A stretch of DNA of 51,041 nt from JBBKWQ01 sp037969115 (GTDB lineage: Bacteria; Actinomycetota; Acidimicrobiia; Acidimicrobiales; Ilumatobacteraceae). The stretch is from assembly GCA_037969115.1 (NCBI GenBank), contig JBBKWQ010000282.1, positions 1-51,041 on the forward strand, read 5' to 3'. Shown piece by piece: positions 1 through 7,405 of the stretch. Made by a program: the position numbers and the translations under genes. The notes below the pieces were generated by a model that made no database searches, was not told the DNA's origin, and was given only the letters and a program-made list of their open reading frames with translations. Each line of letters opens with the position of its first letter. Position 1 is the first letter of the stretch.

Positions 1-1822
1 GAAGCGAAAGGCATCGGCTTCGCTGCGTCTGTTCGCCGAACCGCCCGCCGGTTCCGTGGTGGGTGCACATCAGTTGAGCAATGTCGCGTGGTCGGTGCTG
101 TTCGACGATGTCGAACTCACCGCCGCAGATGTGGCACGGCTGGCGCGCCAGGCCCGTCCGCTCGTGCAGTCGAACGGTCGCTGGGTCGAGGTCGACCGGG
201 CCGACCTCGCGAACGCAGCCGAGGCGCTCGCCGAGCGGGAGCAGGTGAAGCAGCTCACGGGCGCAGAGATCCTGCGTCAGAGCATGGGGCTCGACGGGTC
301 TCCGCTGTCCGGTGGTGTGGTCGTCCACGGAACGAGTTGGGCCAACGACGTGGTTCGTCGCGCCGGCGAGGCGTCGACGGCGCCGGTGACGCGCCCCGAC
401 GGTTTCGTCGGCACGCTCCGCACCTACCAGGCCGAGGCGCTCGCCTGGATCGGCTTTCTGGAAGCTGCGGAGCTCGGAGGTTGCCTGGCGCTCGACATGG
501 GTCTCGGCAAGACGCCAACCGTGCTCGCGCATCTCGCCCGGTCCTCGGGTAACGCGCCGGCACTCGTGGTGGCTCCGGCCGCTGTGGTCGGCAACTGGGC
601 TGCCGAGTCCGCCCGTTTCGCGCCCGACTTGAGCGTGGTGGTTCATCACGGCGCGACGCGGTCGTCGGCGGAAGAACTCGACGCCGAGATCGCCGACGCC
701 GACATCGTGATCACCACGTATGCCACCGCGGTTCGCGACGTCGACGCTCTGGCAGGGGTCACCTGGGGCCGCATGGTGCTCGACGAGGCACAGGCGATCA
801 AGAATCCGACGAGCGAGACGTCGCAGCAGCTGCGGCGGATCAAGGCGAACACGCGGCTCGCGCTCACCGGGACGCCGATCGAGAACGGCCTGGGCGACCT
901 GTGGGCGATCCTCGACTTCACCAATCCCGGCCTCGTGGGTTCTCGCCCGACCTTCATCGCGCAGATGTCTGGCGATGGTGAGGCGGCCCTCAGGGCGTTG
1001 AACGGCATCCTGCTGTTCCGTCGTACCAAGACCGAACCCGAGGTGGCCGCCGAGCTGCCGGACAAGATCGACGAGCTCGACTACTGCTCGATGACGACCG
1101 AGCAGATCGGGCTGTACCAGGCGGTGCTCGATGAGCTGGTGAAGACGGTGGACCAGGCCGAAGAGGGTGCCGCGCCCAAGAAGGGTGCGATCCTGGCGGC
1201 CATCACCGCGCTCAAGCAGATCTGCAACCACCCGTCGGCGTACCGCGACGACGGTATGCCGCTCGCCGGACGATCGGGAAAGCTGTCACGACTGGAGCAG
1301 ATCGTCGACTCGGTGTTCCAAGCCGACGAACGGATCCTGATCTTCACCCACTTCGCCTCCTGGGGTCGTCGTCTGGCCACCCACCTGACCGAGGTGACGG
1401 GCGAGTCGATCGCCTGCTACGACGGCAGCCTCGCTCGAGGTGTTCGGGACCGTCTGGTGGCCGAGTTCCAGAACGGCACCGGCAAGGGTGCCCTGGTGTT
1501 GTCGCTGAAGGCCGGCGGCACCGGCTTGAACCTCACCGCCGCCAACCACGTCGTGCTGTACGACCGTTGGTGGAACCCCGCCGTCGAGGACCAGGCCCGA
1601 GATCGAGCTTGGCGCATCGGGCAGAGCAAGACCGTGATCTCGCACCGTCTCGTGTGTCCCGGCACGGTCGACGAGCGGGTCGAGGAAGTGGTCGCCGGAA
1701 AGCGACACATCGCCGACATGGTGCTGCCGAAGTCGAGTTCGGTGGCGGACCTGAACACCGACCAGCTCCGGGTTGCACTCGGCTTGCGGTCCGACGAGAT
1801 CTTGACCGAGGACGATCAATGA
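1..1822 (+). CDS. SNF2/Swi2-family DNA helicase (ATPase), 5' end outside window
   Basis: The frame is open from base 2 with no stop, so the N-terminus lies upstream and about 606 C-terminal residues are visible. They form a complete SNF2 motor. The Walker A box (DMGLGKT) is coded near 494-514 and the Walker B/DEAQ box (LDEAQAIKN) near 778-804. Motif III (LTGTPIENGLGDLW) follows near 865. The helicase C lobe ends in GGTGLNL and the QARDRAWRIGQ arginine-finger motif near 1590-1625. Bacterial SNF2 proteins are double-stranded DNA translocases, often linked to transcription recovery or repair; the precise role here is not evident. The last base pairs overlap the next gene through ATGA, so the two are probably translated together. 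The first in-frame GTG (56) is internal, because homologous sequence continues upstream of it. Confidence 0.95.
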   Translation, partial: KRKASASLRLFAEPPAGSVVGAHQLSNVAWSVLFDDVELTAADVARLARQARPLVQSNGRWVEVDRADLANAAEALAEREQVKQLTGAEILRQSMGLDGSPLSGGVVVHGTSWANDVVRRAGEASTAPVTRPDGFVGTLRTYQAEALAWIGFLEAAELGGCLALDMGLGKTPTVLAHLARSSGNAPALVVAPAAVVGNWAAESARFAPDLSVVVHHGATRSSAEELDAEIADADIVITTYATAVRDVDALAGVTWGRMVLDEAQAIKNPTSETSQQLRRIKANTRLALTGTPIENGLGDLWAILDFTNPGLVGSRPTFIAQMSGDGEAALRALNGILLFRRTKTEPEVAAELPDKIDELDYCSMTTEQIGLYQAVLDELVKTVDQAEEGAAPKKGAILAAITALKQICNHPSAYRDDGMPLAGRSGKLSRLEQIVDSVFQADERILIFTHFASWGRRLATHLTEVTGESIACYDGSLARGVRDRLVAEFQNGTGKGALVLSLKAGGTGLNLTAANHVVLYDRWWNPAVEDQARDRAWRIGQSKTVISHRLVCPGTVDERVEEVVAGKRHIADMVLPKSSSVADLNTDQLRVALGLRSDEILTEDDQ

Positions 1823-2112
1823 ACCGACCACAGCGCTCTCGTTCGTCGAATCGGCGGCGTCGTTCGCCGTCGAAGAAGCAGGCGCAGAGTGATCTCTGGA
1901 AGACGCCGTCAGAGCTGCCCGACGTGGAGGCGATCGAGCCCCCACACGAAGTCGGCGCTCTGCTCCGATCACTCGGTGACCCGCCGATGACCGGCGGCAC
2001 CGCTGGCGGTCACTACTTCAACGCAGTCACCGAGCGAGCTGCGGCAGTGGCACTCGCACTTGCACTCAGCGCAGACCTGCTGGTCGATCCGGACGACGAC
2101 GACGATTCCTGA
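1819..2112 (+). CDS. small hypothetical protein coupled to SNF2 helicase
   Basis: A 97-residue protein whose ATG overlaps the helicase stop (ATGA), implying translational coupling. The N-terminus is very basic (Arg/Ser/Lys-rich for about 25 residues). The middle is a Pro/Gly-containing segment with a short Ala-rich helix, and the C-terminus ends in an acidic run of aspartates. There is no signal peptide or membrane segment, and I recognise no family. The helicase context and basic N-terminus would fit a nucleic-acid-associated accessory protein, but that is inference. The frame stays open upstream inside the helicase gene, so the start rests on the overlap and the change in composition. Confidence 0.6.
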   Translation: MNRPQRSRSSNRRRRSPSKKQAQSDLWKTPSELPDVEAIEPPHEVGALLRSLGDPPMTGGTAGGHYFNAVTERAAAVALALALSADLLVDPDDDDDS

Positions 2113-2116
2113 CGCC

Positions 2117-2141
2117 GCCGGTCGGCGCCGTGCCGGCCGGC
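2117..2141. terminator. GC-rich hairpin between convergent genes (candidate bidirectional terminator)
   Basis: A 10-bp stem (2117-2126 with 2132-2141, one G-U pair) closes a 5-nt loop in the 47-bp gap between the small plus-strand gene and the minus-strand RelA/SpoT-domain gene. No T-run follows on either side, which is common in high-GC actinobacteria. It is the strongest hairpin in the gap and is placed to stop both transcripts. Confidence 0.5.
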
Positions 2142-2159
2142 AACGGGGTGAGCGAGTGC

Positions 2160-3656
2160 TCAGACCGGGATGAGCCAACGTCGAATTGCGGCGAGTGCCT
2201 CGACGTGCTCGGGGTCGAGGATTCGGAGATCGGTCATTCGTTGCACCGCCACCTCGGCGAACGCCCGGGCGATCTCGGTCCGGTCGAGCGGCCGACCGTC
2301 GCCGTCGGTCGACAACACCGCCTTGGCCACGTAGTCGACGTGTCGGCGCGACAGCACGGCGCGGTCGGCCGTTGCGCGGTCGCGTGCCAGTCTGCTGAGC
2401 TGGTTGACGAACCGCGTGGTCGGCTCGTGCGCCCCGAGGCTGCTCCAGGCCTCGGCCAGATATGCGTAGAGCGCAGGCCATTGATCGCGTTCGAGTAGAG
2501 GCAGACCCTGATCGACCCGACGCAGTTCGCGCGCCTGATCCGGCACGGTCGAGCCTGTCCGCGCCACAGCTGCAGCGCCACGTTCGCCGATTGGGGCTCG
2601 GCCGTCGGGTGGGTCGGACAGCGGGTCGTCGACTTCGACGTCGCGTCCGACAGCGGGCGGTCGTGCATCCGCCGGCGGTGGCAGCAGGTACGCACGACGT
2701 CCCGTGCTGATCTCGGCGTCGGGAACCGCGTGGCTGACGAAGCGCTTGAAGCTGCGGTGACCGAACCAGTCGTCGCTGATCTCTGCTCCGAATTCCCGCT
2801 GCAGTGTCCATGCGAGTGACGCGAGGTCGATCGGACGATCGAGCTGACGCCACCGATCGCGGAGGACGGTGTCGGCATCGCGGGCCTGTTCACTGCCCAC
2901 GACGATCTCTCCGAAAGTGGTGCCGTCGGCGTCGTCGGCTTCGACCACCGCCTCGACGACTGCGTCGTCGATGCGATCGAGCTCGGTTCGGAGATCCTCC
3001 GCAATGTCGTCGAGCGTCGCGAACAGGTCGGCCATTCGTTTGCTGAGCACTTCGACCAGGGGCGGCAGCGCACCATCCTTGCTGTAGGTGTCCTCGTGAG
3101 TGAGTTCGCCCCAACTGTCTTGGAGCAGGGTACGCACCTGGAGCTCGGCCGTGACGGGAATGTCATCACCACTGGCCACGACGATGCCGAGGTTGACGTG
3201 CCAGCCGCGATACCCGGACTCTTTCGGTCGAAGGACGTAGTCGCGTTCCGACTCGGAGTCGAGCCACAACGGATGTCCGGCCTGCTTGGAGCGCGGGAGG
3301 CTGTCGAGGGCGGCCTGCACCATGTCGATGTCTCTGAGGTTGGTGCACGTGATTCGCAGGCCGATGAGATCGTCGATCACGTGAGGAATGTCGCCGGGCT
3401 CGGCGAAGCGTCCTTTGTAGCGGGGCTGGCGCAACTTGCGCCACGTCCTCCTCTTCGACTTCACCCGGCCGGTGGTGTTCCGGATCCTCGCGAGGTCGCG
3501 GTCGGACACGGCATCGGTGAGCAACGCGTCGAGTGCGGTGGCTGCGCTGGCCATCGCCGGTTCCAACACTTCGGTGCAGTGGCGGTCGTACCACTGGCCG
3601 AACTGCTCGTATCCGAGCATGGGTTTCGACGTCGTGGCAGCCACAGATGCGACCAT
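2160..3656 (-). CDS. RelA/SpoT-domain protein ((p)ppGpp synthetase-like) with long C-terminal extension
   Basis: A 498-residue protein with a RelA/SpoT nucleotidyltransferase domain at about residues 50-195 and no HD hydrolase domain. Key elements are visible: Asp in DDLIGLR (95-96), the G-loop Tyr in GYRGWH (149), and ELQVRT with Glu171 and Gln173 followed by the WGELTHED helix. The synthetase site therefore looks intact. Small alarmone synthetases are usually 200-260 residues, so about 300 extra residues are unusual. A coiled region (205-240) leads to a segment at 276-328 (WFGHRSFKRF, then AYLLPP) that resembles an OST-HTH/LOTUS fold, and then to a helical C-terminus. The ATG at 3656 has no Shine-Dalgarno sequence. 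A GTG at 3644 lies 7 nt after TATGGT (3657-3652) and could be a leaderless start giving 494 residues. Family call firm; product (pppGpp or toxSAS-like RNA pyrophosphorylation) open. Confidence 0.85.
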   Translation of the reverse strand: MVASVAATTSKPMLGYEQFGQWYDRHCTEVLEPAMASAATALDALLTDAVSDRDLARIRNTTGRVKSKRRTWRKLRQPRYKGRFAEPGDIPHVIDDLIGLRITCTNLRDIDMVQAALDSLPRSKQAGHPLWLDSESERDYVLRPKESGYRGWHVNLGIVVASGDDIPVTAELQVRTLLQDSWGELTHEDTYSKDGALPPLVEVLSKRMADLFATLDDIAEDLRTELDRIDDAVVEAVVEADDADGTTFGEIVVGSEQARDADTVLRDRWRQLDRPIDLASLAWTLQREFGAEISDDWFGHRSFKRFVSHAVPDAEISTGRRAYLLPPPADARPPAVGRDVEVDDPLSDPPDGRAPIGERGAAAVARTGSTVPDQARELRRVDQGLPLLERDQWPALYAYLAEAWSSLGAHEPTTRFVNQLSRLARDRATADRAVLSRRHVDYVAKAVLSTDGDGRPLDRTEIARAFAEVAVQRMTDLRILDPEHVEALAAIRRWLIPV

Positions 3657-3683
3657 AGAGCACCGGAAGCAGGAAACATGATG

Positions 3684-3711
3684 CGACAGGGGCGTCTCGC
3701 TGGTCTACGTT
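3684..3711 (+). promoter_or_regulatory. candidate sigma70-type promoter for HNH gene
   Basis: GCGACA (3684-3689), a 16-nt spacer and TACGTT (3706-3711) precede the HNH gene. Transcription would begin near 3718, leaving a short leader with a strong Shine-Dalgarno run (GGGGAGAAGG) before the ATG at 3737. It is a consensus match by eye only. Confidence 0.35.
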
Positions 3712-3736
3712 GAGCGGCTGGAAAGGGGAGAAGGTC

Positions 3737-4267
3737 ATGCAGGCCGTGCTGGTACTCGACCAAACTTGGCAGCCCGATCGAGTGGTGTCGTTCCGCCGCG
3801 CTTGTGAGTTGTTGCTCGGTGGGAAGGCCGTCGCCGTCACCGAGGAAACGGCGACCGTCATGCGGTCGCCCTCGATCGAGGTCAACATCCCTGCGGTGAT
3901 CCAGTTGGCGTACACGGCACGTTGGGCGTATCGGCGCGTGACGCCTCCGTGTTCGTCTCGAGCGGTGCTCATCAGGGACGCGGGTGAGTGCCAGTTCGTG
4001 GTCGGAGGCACGACCTGCCGTCGCCCAGCTGACTCCGTCGATCATCTGCTGCCGCGGTCACGAGGTGGGTTGAACACCTGGGACAATCTGGTGGCAGCGT
4101 GCCGTCAGCACAACACCGCAAAGGCCGACTCCACCCTCGACGAGATACACCGCCGAGCCGGGTGGACGCTACGCCGTGAGCCGTTCACGCCGCAGCGGTC
4201 GATCCGGATGTTGTCGGTCGAGCAGGGCGACGTGCCGGTTGCCTGGCGCCCGTTTCTCGCCGCCTGA
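3737..4267 (+). CDS. HNH endonuclease family protein
   Basis: A 176-residue protein. The ATG at 3737 is chosen over the GTG at 3710 because AAGGGGAGAAGG lies just upstream. The N-terminal 70 residues (VLVLDQTWQP...) match the usual lead-in of stand-alone actinobacterial HNH proteins. The HNH core follows: a Cys pair (CQFV..TTC), DHLLPRSRGG with the catalytic His-containing dyad, then N and H in the LVAACRQHNTAKAD segment. These enzymes are predicted metal-dependent DNA nucleases; a housekeeping role is likely because they are widespread without a methylase partner. No restriction or defence gene is adjacent. The substrate cannot be told from sequence. Confidence 0.88.
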   Translation: MQAVLVLDQTWQPDRVVSFRRACELLLGGKAVAVTEETATVMRSPSIEVNIPAVIQLAYTARWAYRRVTPPCSSRAVLIRDAGECQFVVGGTTCRRPADSVDHLLPRSRGGLNTWDNLVAACRQHNTAKADSTLDEIHRRAGWTLRREPFTPQRSIRMLSVEQGDVPVAWRPFLAA

Positions 4268-4280
4268 CGATCGGGCAGAT

Positions 4281-4316
4281 CATGGCGCGGGCACGGTCGG
4301 GTAGCGTCGCGCCATG
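4281..4316. repeat. 9-bp perfect inverted repeat spanning the cupin-gene start codon
   Basis: CATGGCGCG (4281-4289) and CGCGCCATG (4308-4316) are exact reverse complements separated by 18 bp. The right arm contains the ATG start (4314) of the downstream gene, and a -10-like TAGCGT sits in the loop. It could be a protein operator covering the promoter. It could form an mRNA hairpin hiding the start only if transcription began upstream of 4281. Confidence 0.55.
4302..4307 (+). promoter_or_regulatory. candidate -10 box for leaderless start at 4314
   Basis: TAGCGT ends exactly 6 nt before the ATG at 4314. No Shine-Dalgarno sequence precedes that ATG. The spacing puts the transcription start on or next to the A of ATG, as in actinobacterial leaderless mRNAs. 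No convincing -35 was found. Confidence 0.4.
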
Positions 4317-4700
4317 ACCAGCGATGACCCGATGTTCAGTCCGATCGACGGCGCGAGGCACGAGAACTTTGCCGGAGTCGAGGTCGACGTCATGGCGGCC
4401 GGCGAGACGCGAGTGAAGCGGCTGGTGTACGCCGTTGGCGGGAAATGGTCGACGCACATCAAGCCTCACGCAGGCACCGAGTTCTGCATGCACGCACACG
4501 TGGGGTTCCTGGCCCGTGGCCGATTGGCGGGCGAATACCCCGATGGTTGCGCCTTCGACTTCGTTGCTCCGTCCGCGGTGTACATCGAACCCGAGCACGA
4601 CTCGTGGGTGGTCGGCGACGAGCCGGCCGTGCTCATCCAGTTCGACTACGAGCGCGACACGCTCGGGCGTCTTGGTATCCCGACGAAGCATCAGCACTGA
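4314..4700 (+). CDS. cupin-like small protein
   Basis: A 128-residue soluble protein. The centre has a cupin-like metal-site pattern, with His in FCMHAHVGFLARGRL and a later PEHDSWVVGDEPAVLIQFD strand, and the alternating hydrophobic spacing of a single small beta-barrel. Cupins of this size bind a metal and a small ligand or act as isomerases or dioxygenases; the ligand cannot be told here. The gene is alone on its transcript, lies 46 bp after the HNH gene, and has no Shine-Dalgarno sequence, so it is probably leaderless. The start codon lies within a perfect inverted repeat, which suggests specific control. Confidence 0.65.
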   Translation: MTSDDPMFSPIDGARHENFAGVEVDVMAAGETRVKRLVYAVGGKWSTHIKPHAGTEFCMHAHVGFLARGRLAGEYPDGCAFDFVAPSAVYIEPEHDSWVVGDEPAVLIQFDYERDTLGRLGIPTKHQH

Positions 4701-4784
4701 ACTCGCGACTCTGAAGGTTTCATCCGGAGTTGGTAGACCGGGTACCGCACAGGTTCGACGAAACCGACGATGCGGAGACATCTC

Positions 4785-5942
4785 ATGTCGACGCTGAAAC
4801 TCCAGCAACTCAACAAGACCTATCCCGATGGGCACCAGGCCGTCATCGATGTCGATCTGACGGTCGATGACGGTGAGTTCTTCGTGTTGGTCGGACCGTC
4901 AGGATGCGGCAAGTCGACGGTGCTCCGGATGGTCGCAGGCATCGAGGACGTCACGAGCGGCGTGGTACTGATCGATGGCGAGCGCGTGAACGATGTGCGC
5001 ACCAACGTGCGCGACATCGCGATGGTGTTCCAGAGCGCGGCGCTCTATCCGAACATGACCGTGGCGGAGAACATCGGGTTCCCGTTGAAGCTCGCCGGCG
5101 TGGGCGCTGCCGCGGTTGCGGCACGTGTCGCCCGGATCGCCGGGCAGCTCGAACTCACGAATGTGCTCGACCGGAAGCCGGGCCGTCTGTCGGGTGGCCA
5201 ACAGCAACGTGCCGCCATGGGTCGAGCCATCATCCGCGATCCCCGGCTGTTCCTGATGGACGAACCGATGTCGAACTTCGACGCGAAGCTCCGGACGCAC
5301 ACTCGGCACGAGATCGCGGAGATGCAGCGTCGCCTCGGAGTGACCACGATCTATGTCACCCATGACCAGGTCGAAGCGATGGCGCTGGGCGATCGCGTCG
5401 GTGTGATGCGCGGCGGCAGGATCGTGCAACTCGGCTCGCCGATGGAGCTCTACCAAAGGCCCGACAACATCTTCGTCGCACAGTTCATCGGATCCCCGCC
5501 GATGAGTGTCGTGAGTGCAACGGTCGTCCACGTCGATGGCCTGGCTGCGTTGCGCATCGGCTCGCAACAGATCTGCATCGACGAATCGTCTCTCCGCCAC
5601 ATGCCGCTGCTGAGTGCGATGGTCAACCGGTCCGTCGCGCTCGGAGTGAGACCCGAAGCGTTGCTGGTCGACCGGTCGGGCTCGTTGGTTGCGAGCGCCG
5701 TTTCGGTCGAGCGGCTCGGTGATCATCAGCTGGTCACTGCCTCGATCGATGCGCCACCCGTCCCTGCCACGGGAGGAGCGGTCCAAGCCGGGATCCCTTC
5801 CGGTTCCACCATCATCGCCAGGATGGATGGGATCGCTCAGGTGAGTCTGTGGAAACCACTTCGTCTGCGCATCGACCCTGCGCAGATTCACCTGTTCGAC
5901 CCGTCGACGGGCGACGCGATCGACGTCGGCGGGCAGCGTTGA
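4785..5942 (+). CDS. ABC transporter ATP-binding protein, UgpC/MsmK/MsiK (CUT1 sugar) type
   Basis: A 385-residue ATPase. The ATG at 4785 is preferred over 4770 because GGAG lies 7 nt upstream. Domains: Walker A GPSGCGKST (residues 37-45), Q-loop in MVFQSAALYPNMTV, signature LSGGQQQR (about 135-142), Walker B LFLMDEPMSNFDAKLR, switch His in YVTHDQVEAM, then a C-terminal regulatory (TOBE/MalK-like) domain from about residue 240. Length and layout match the ATPases that energise CUT1 sugar importers. No permease or binding protein is adjacent. In Streptomyces, MsiK is such an orphan ATPase shared by several sugar importers, so a shared role is likely here (inference). Confidence 0.93.
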   Translation: MSTLKLQQLNKTYPDGHQAVIDVDLTVDDGEFFVLVGPSGCGKSTVLRMVAGIEDVTSGVVLIDGERVNDVRTNVRDIAMVFQSAALYPNMTVAENIGFPLKLAGVGAAAVAARVARIAGQLELTNVLDRKPGRLSGGQQQRAAMGRAIIRDPRLFLMDEPMSNFDAKLRTHTRHEIAEMQRRLGVTTIYVTHDQVEAMALGDRVGVMRGGRIVQLGSPMELYQRPDNIFVAQFIGSPPMSVVSATVVHVDGLAALRIGSQQICIDESSLRHMPLLSAMVNRSVALGVRPEALLVDRSGSLVASAVSVERLGDHQLVTASIDAPPVPATGGAVQAGIPSGSTIIARMDGIAQVSLWKPLRLRIDPAQIHLFDPSTGDAIDVGGQR

Positions 5943-5990
5943 TCACGATCGACGGCGAGATCGGCGTGGGGAGAACCGGGAGTGGCCGCG

Positions 5991-6935
5991 TCAGGCGGGT
6001 TCTGAGAGCAGGTTCTGGATCGTCACTTCGATTCGTCGGTTCATCTGTCGCCCTTCGGGCGTATCGTCCGACGCGATCGGTTCGGTCTCACCGAGTCCGA
6101 GGGCGATCAGTCGCGAGCTGTCGATGCCGCGATCGATGTACCAACGTACGAGTGCCTCGGCTCGCCGTTGCGACAAGCGAAGGTTGAAGTCGTCGGAGCC
6201 CCGCGAGTCGGTGTGCCCGACGAACACGAACTTGGCAGCCGGTCGGATGGTGAGCAGTGCGAGACCCTGGTTGAGCAGTGGCTCGAACTCGGGGGCGATC
6301 ACGGCGGAGCTGGTTTCGAACAGCACGGCGTCGTCGACGCGAACGTTGCCGAGGTTCGGGTCGCCGGCTCGCGGGTCGATGACGTAGTTGTCGATCACGT
6401 TGTCGGGTCCGAGGATTTCGGCGGCGAGATCCACGATCTGGGCCCGGGCCTCCTCGTCGGGCACAGCGCCCTCCAAGTAGATCTTCCCGTCGAGCACGAC
6501 CGCTTTCGATTCGGCGACCTCGTCGGTTGCTGACGCGTCGTCGCCGTCGACGTTCGCCGTGGAGGTTGTATCGGTCGCTGCGACCGCGTCGGTGGTGTCC
6601 GGGTCGGGGGCAGCCGTGGTGTCGCCGGTCGCTGCCGTTTCACCCTCGGTGGATGCGGCGGTCGACCCGGTTGCACCATCCGAACTGGTGGCGTCGGGCT
6701 CGTTCGCCGCCGCGGTGTCGACCGGGGCAACGGTGATCGCCGACACCGGAGTTTCTGCGTCGGAGGAGTCGTCACGGCTGAGGATGACCGGAAGCGCCGA
6801 CGCGACGAAGAGCAAGGCCGCCACTGCGAGGCCGATGAGCGCCAGGACCAGCGCCTCGTTCGATCGCTTCGCACTGGGTTGACCAGTGGCTCCTGCGCCG
6901 GCGTCTGCACGGTCACGGGTGTTGTCGTCAGTCAT
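5991..6935 (-). CDS. membrane-anchored OmpA-domain protein with BON-like domain
   Basis: A 314-residue protein. One membrane helix lies near residues 28-52, followed by an extracytoplasmic Ser/Thr/Ala/Asp-rich linker to about 145. A BON-like segment follows (KIYLEGAVPDEEARAQIVDLAAEILG). The C-terminal OmpA domain is typical of peptidoglycan binding (GHTDSRGSDDFNLRLSQRRAEAL, ending MNRRIEVTI). OmpA-like domains bind the peptide stem of peptidoglycan, so the protein probably ties the membrane to the wall. It is the last gene of a three-gene minus-strand operon and starts by ATGA overlap with the preceding gene. An OmpA domain does not imply an outer membrane. Confidence 0.88.
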   Translation of the reverse strand: MTDDNTRDRADAGAGATGQPSAKRSNEALVLALIGLAVAALLFVASALPVILSRDDSSDAETPVSAITVAPVDTAAANEPDATSSDGATGSTAASTEGETAATGDTTAAPDPDTTDAVAATDTTSTANVDGDDASATDEVAESKAVVLDGKIYLEGAVPDEEARAQIVDLAAEILGPDNVIDNYVIDPRAGDPNLGNVRVDDAVLFETSSAVIAPEFEPLLNQGLALLTIRPAAKFVFVGHTDSRGSDDFNLRLSQRRAEALVRWYIDRGIDSSRLIALGLGETEPIASDDTPEGRQMNRRIEVTIQNLLSEPA

Positions 6936-7405
6936 GATCGGTGTTCGCTCCCGCCCCGGCCATCGCCCACGTTGCCAGTGTGTTCCTCTGTCGATCTTCG
7001 GATCGAGTACCGCTCACCCCGGTTGCCGCTGGGCTCGATGGGAAACAGGGTGAGCGCGATCGTGAGCAGTGCAATCATGACGAATCCGGCTCCGGGTGAC
7101 CAAACCCCCGTGACGGTCATCACGGTTGCGATCACCGTGACCAGCACTGTGCTGCCGACCACAGAGATGAGCACCCGTGCCTCGGTCGACAATGTGCCCA
7201 TCGACATCGATGCGGCGAGTCCTGGAGCGACGAGGACCACCAACAGCGTGACCACCGAACGAATCGGCCCGCCGATGTCGAGCGCGATCATGGCGCCGGC
7301 AGCGATGGTCAGGACCAGAATCGTCTGACGGGCGGGGACTTCCCATGCCGCATTCGGCGTGTCGGCGGAGCCGCTCCGCGGCACCGTGTTCGTGTTCGTG
7401 TTCAT
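6932..7405 (-). CDS. small four-helix membrane protein of unknown function
   Basis: A 157-residue protein. The ATG at 7405 has a perfect GGAGGAATC upstream and overlaps the stop of the preceding gene (ATGA). Four hydrophobic segments occupy about residues 28-130 (ILVLTIAAGAMIAL, SVVTLLVVLVAPGLA, VLISVVGSTVLVTVIATVM, GFVMIALLTIALTL). The N-terminus is Asn/Thr-rich and the C-terminal 27 residues are polar. It resembles the small membrane subunits often found next to polysaccharide or glycosyltransferase genes (DUF1616-like). I do not recognise the family with certainty. It sits between the glycosyltransferase-like protein and the OmpA-domain protein and is translationally coupled to both. Confidence 0.75.
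   Translation of the reverse strand: MNTNTNTVPRSGSADTPNAAWEVPARQTILVLTIAAGAMIALDIGGPIRSVVTLLVVLVAPGLAASMSMGTLSTEARVLISVVGSTVLVTVIATVMTVTGVWSPGAGFVMIALLTIALTLFPIEPSGNRGERYSIRRSTEEHTGNVGDGRGGSEHRS

Noticed and set aside
3737..4267. HNH gene as the nuclease of a restriction system
   Set aside because: No methyltransferase with DNA-binding domain and no specificity subunit nearby; this type is a widespread stand-alone actinobacterial protein.
5991..6935. OmpA domain as evidence of a Gram-negative outer membrane
   Set aside because: The protein has an inner-membrane anchor and no beta-barrel; OmpA-like domains are common in Gram-positive actinobacteria.
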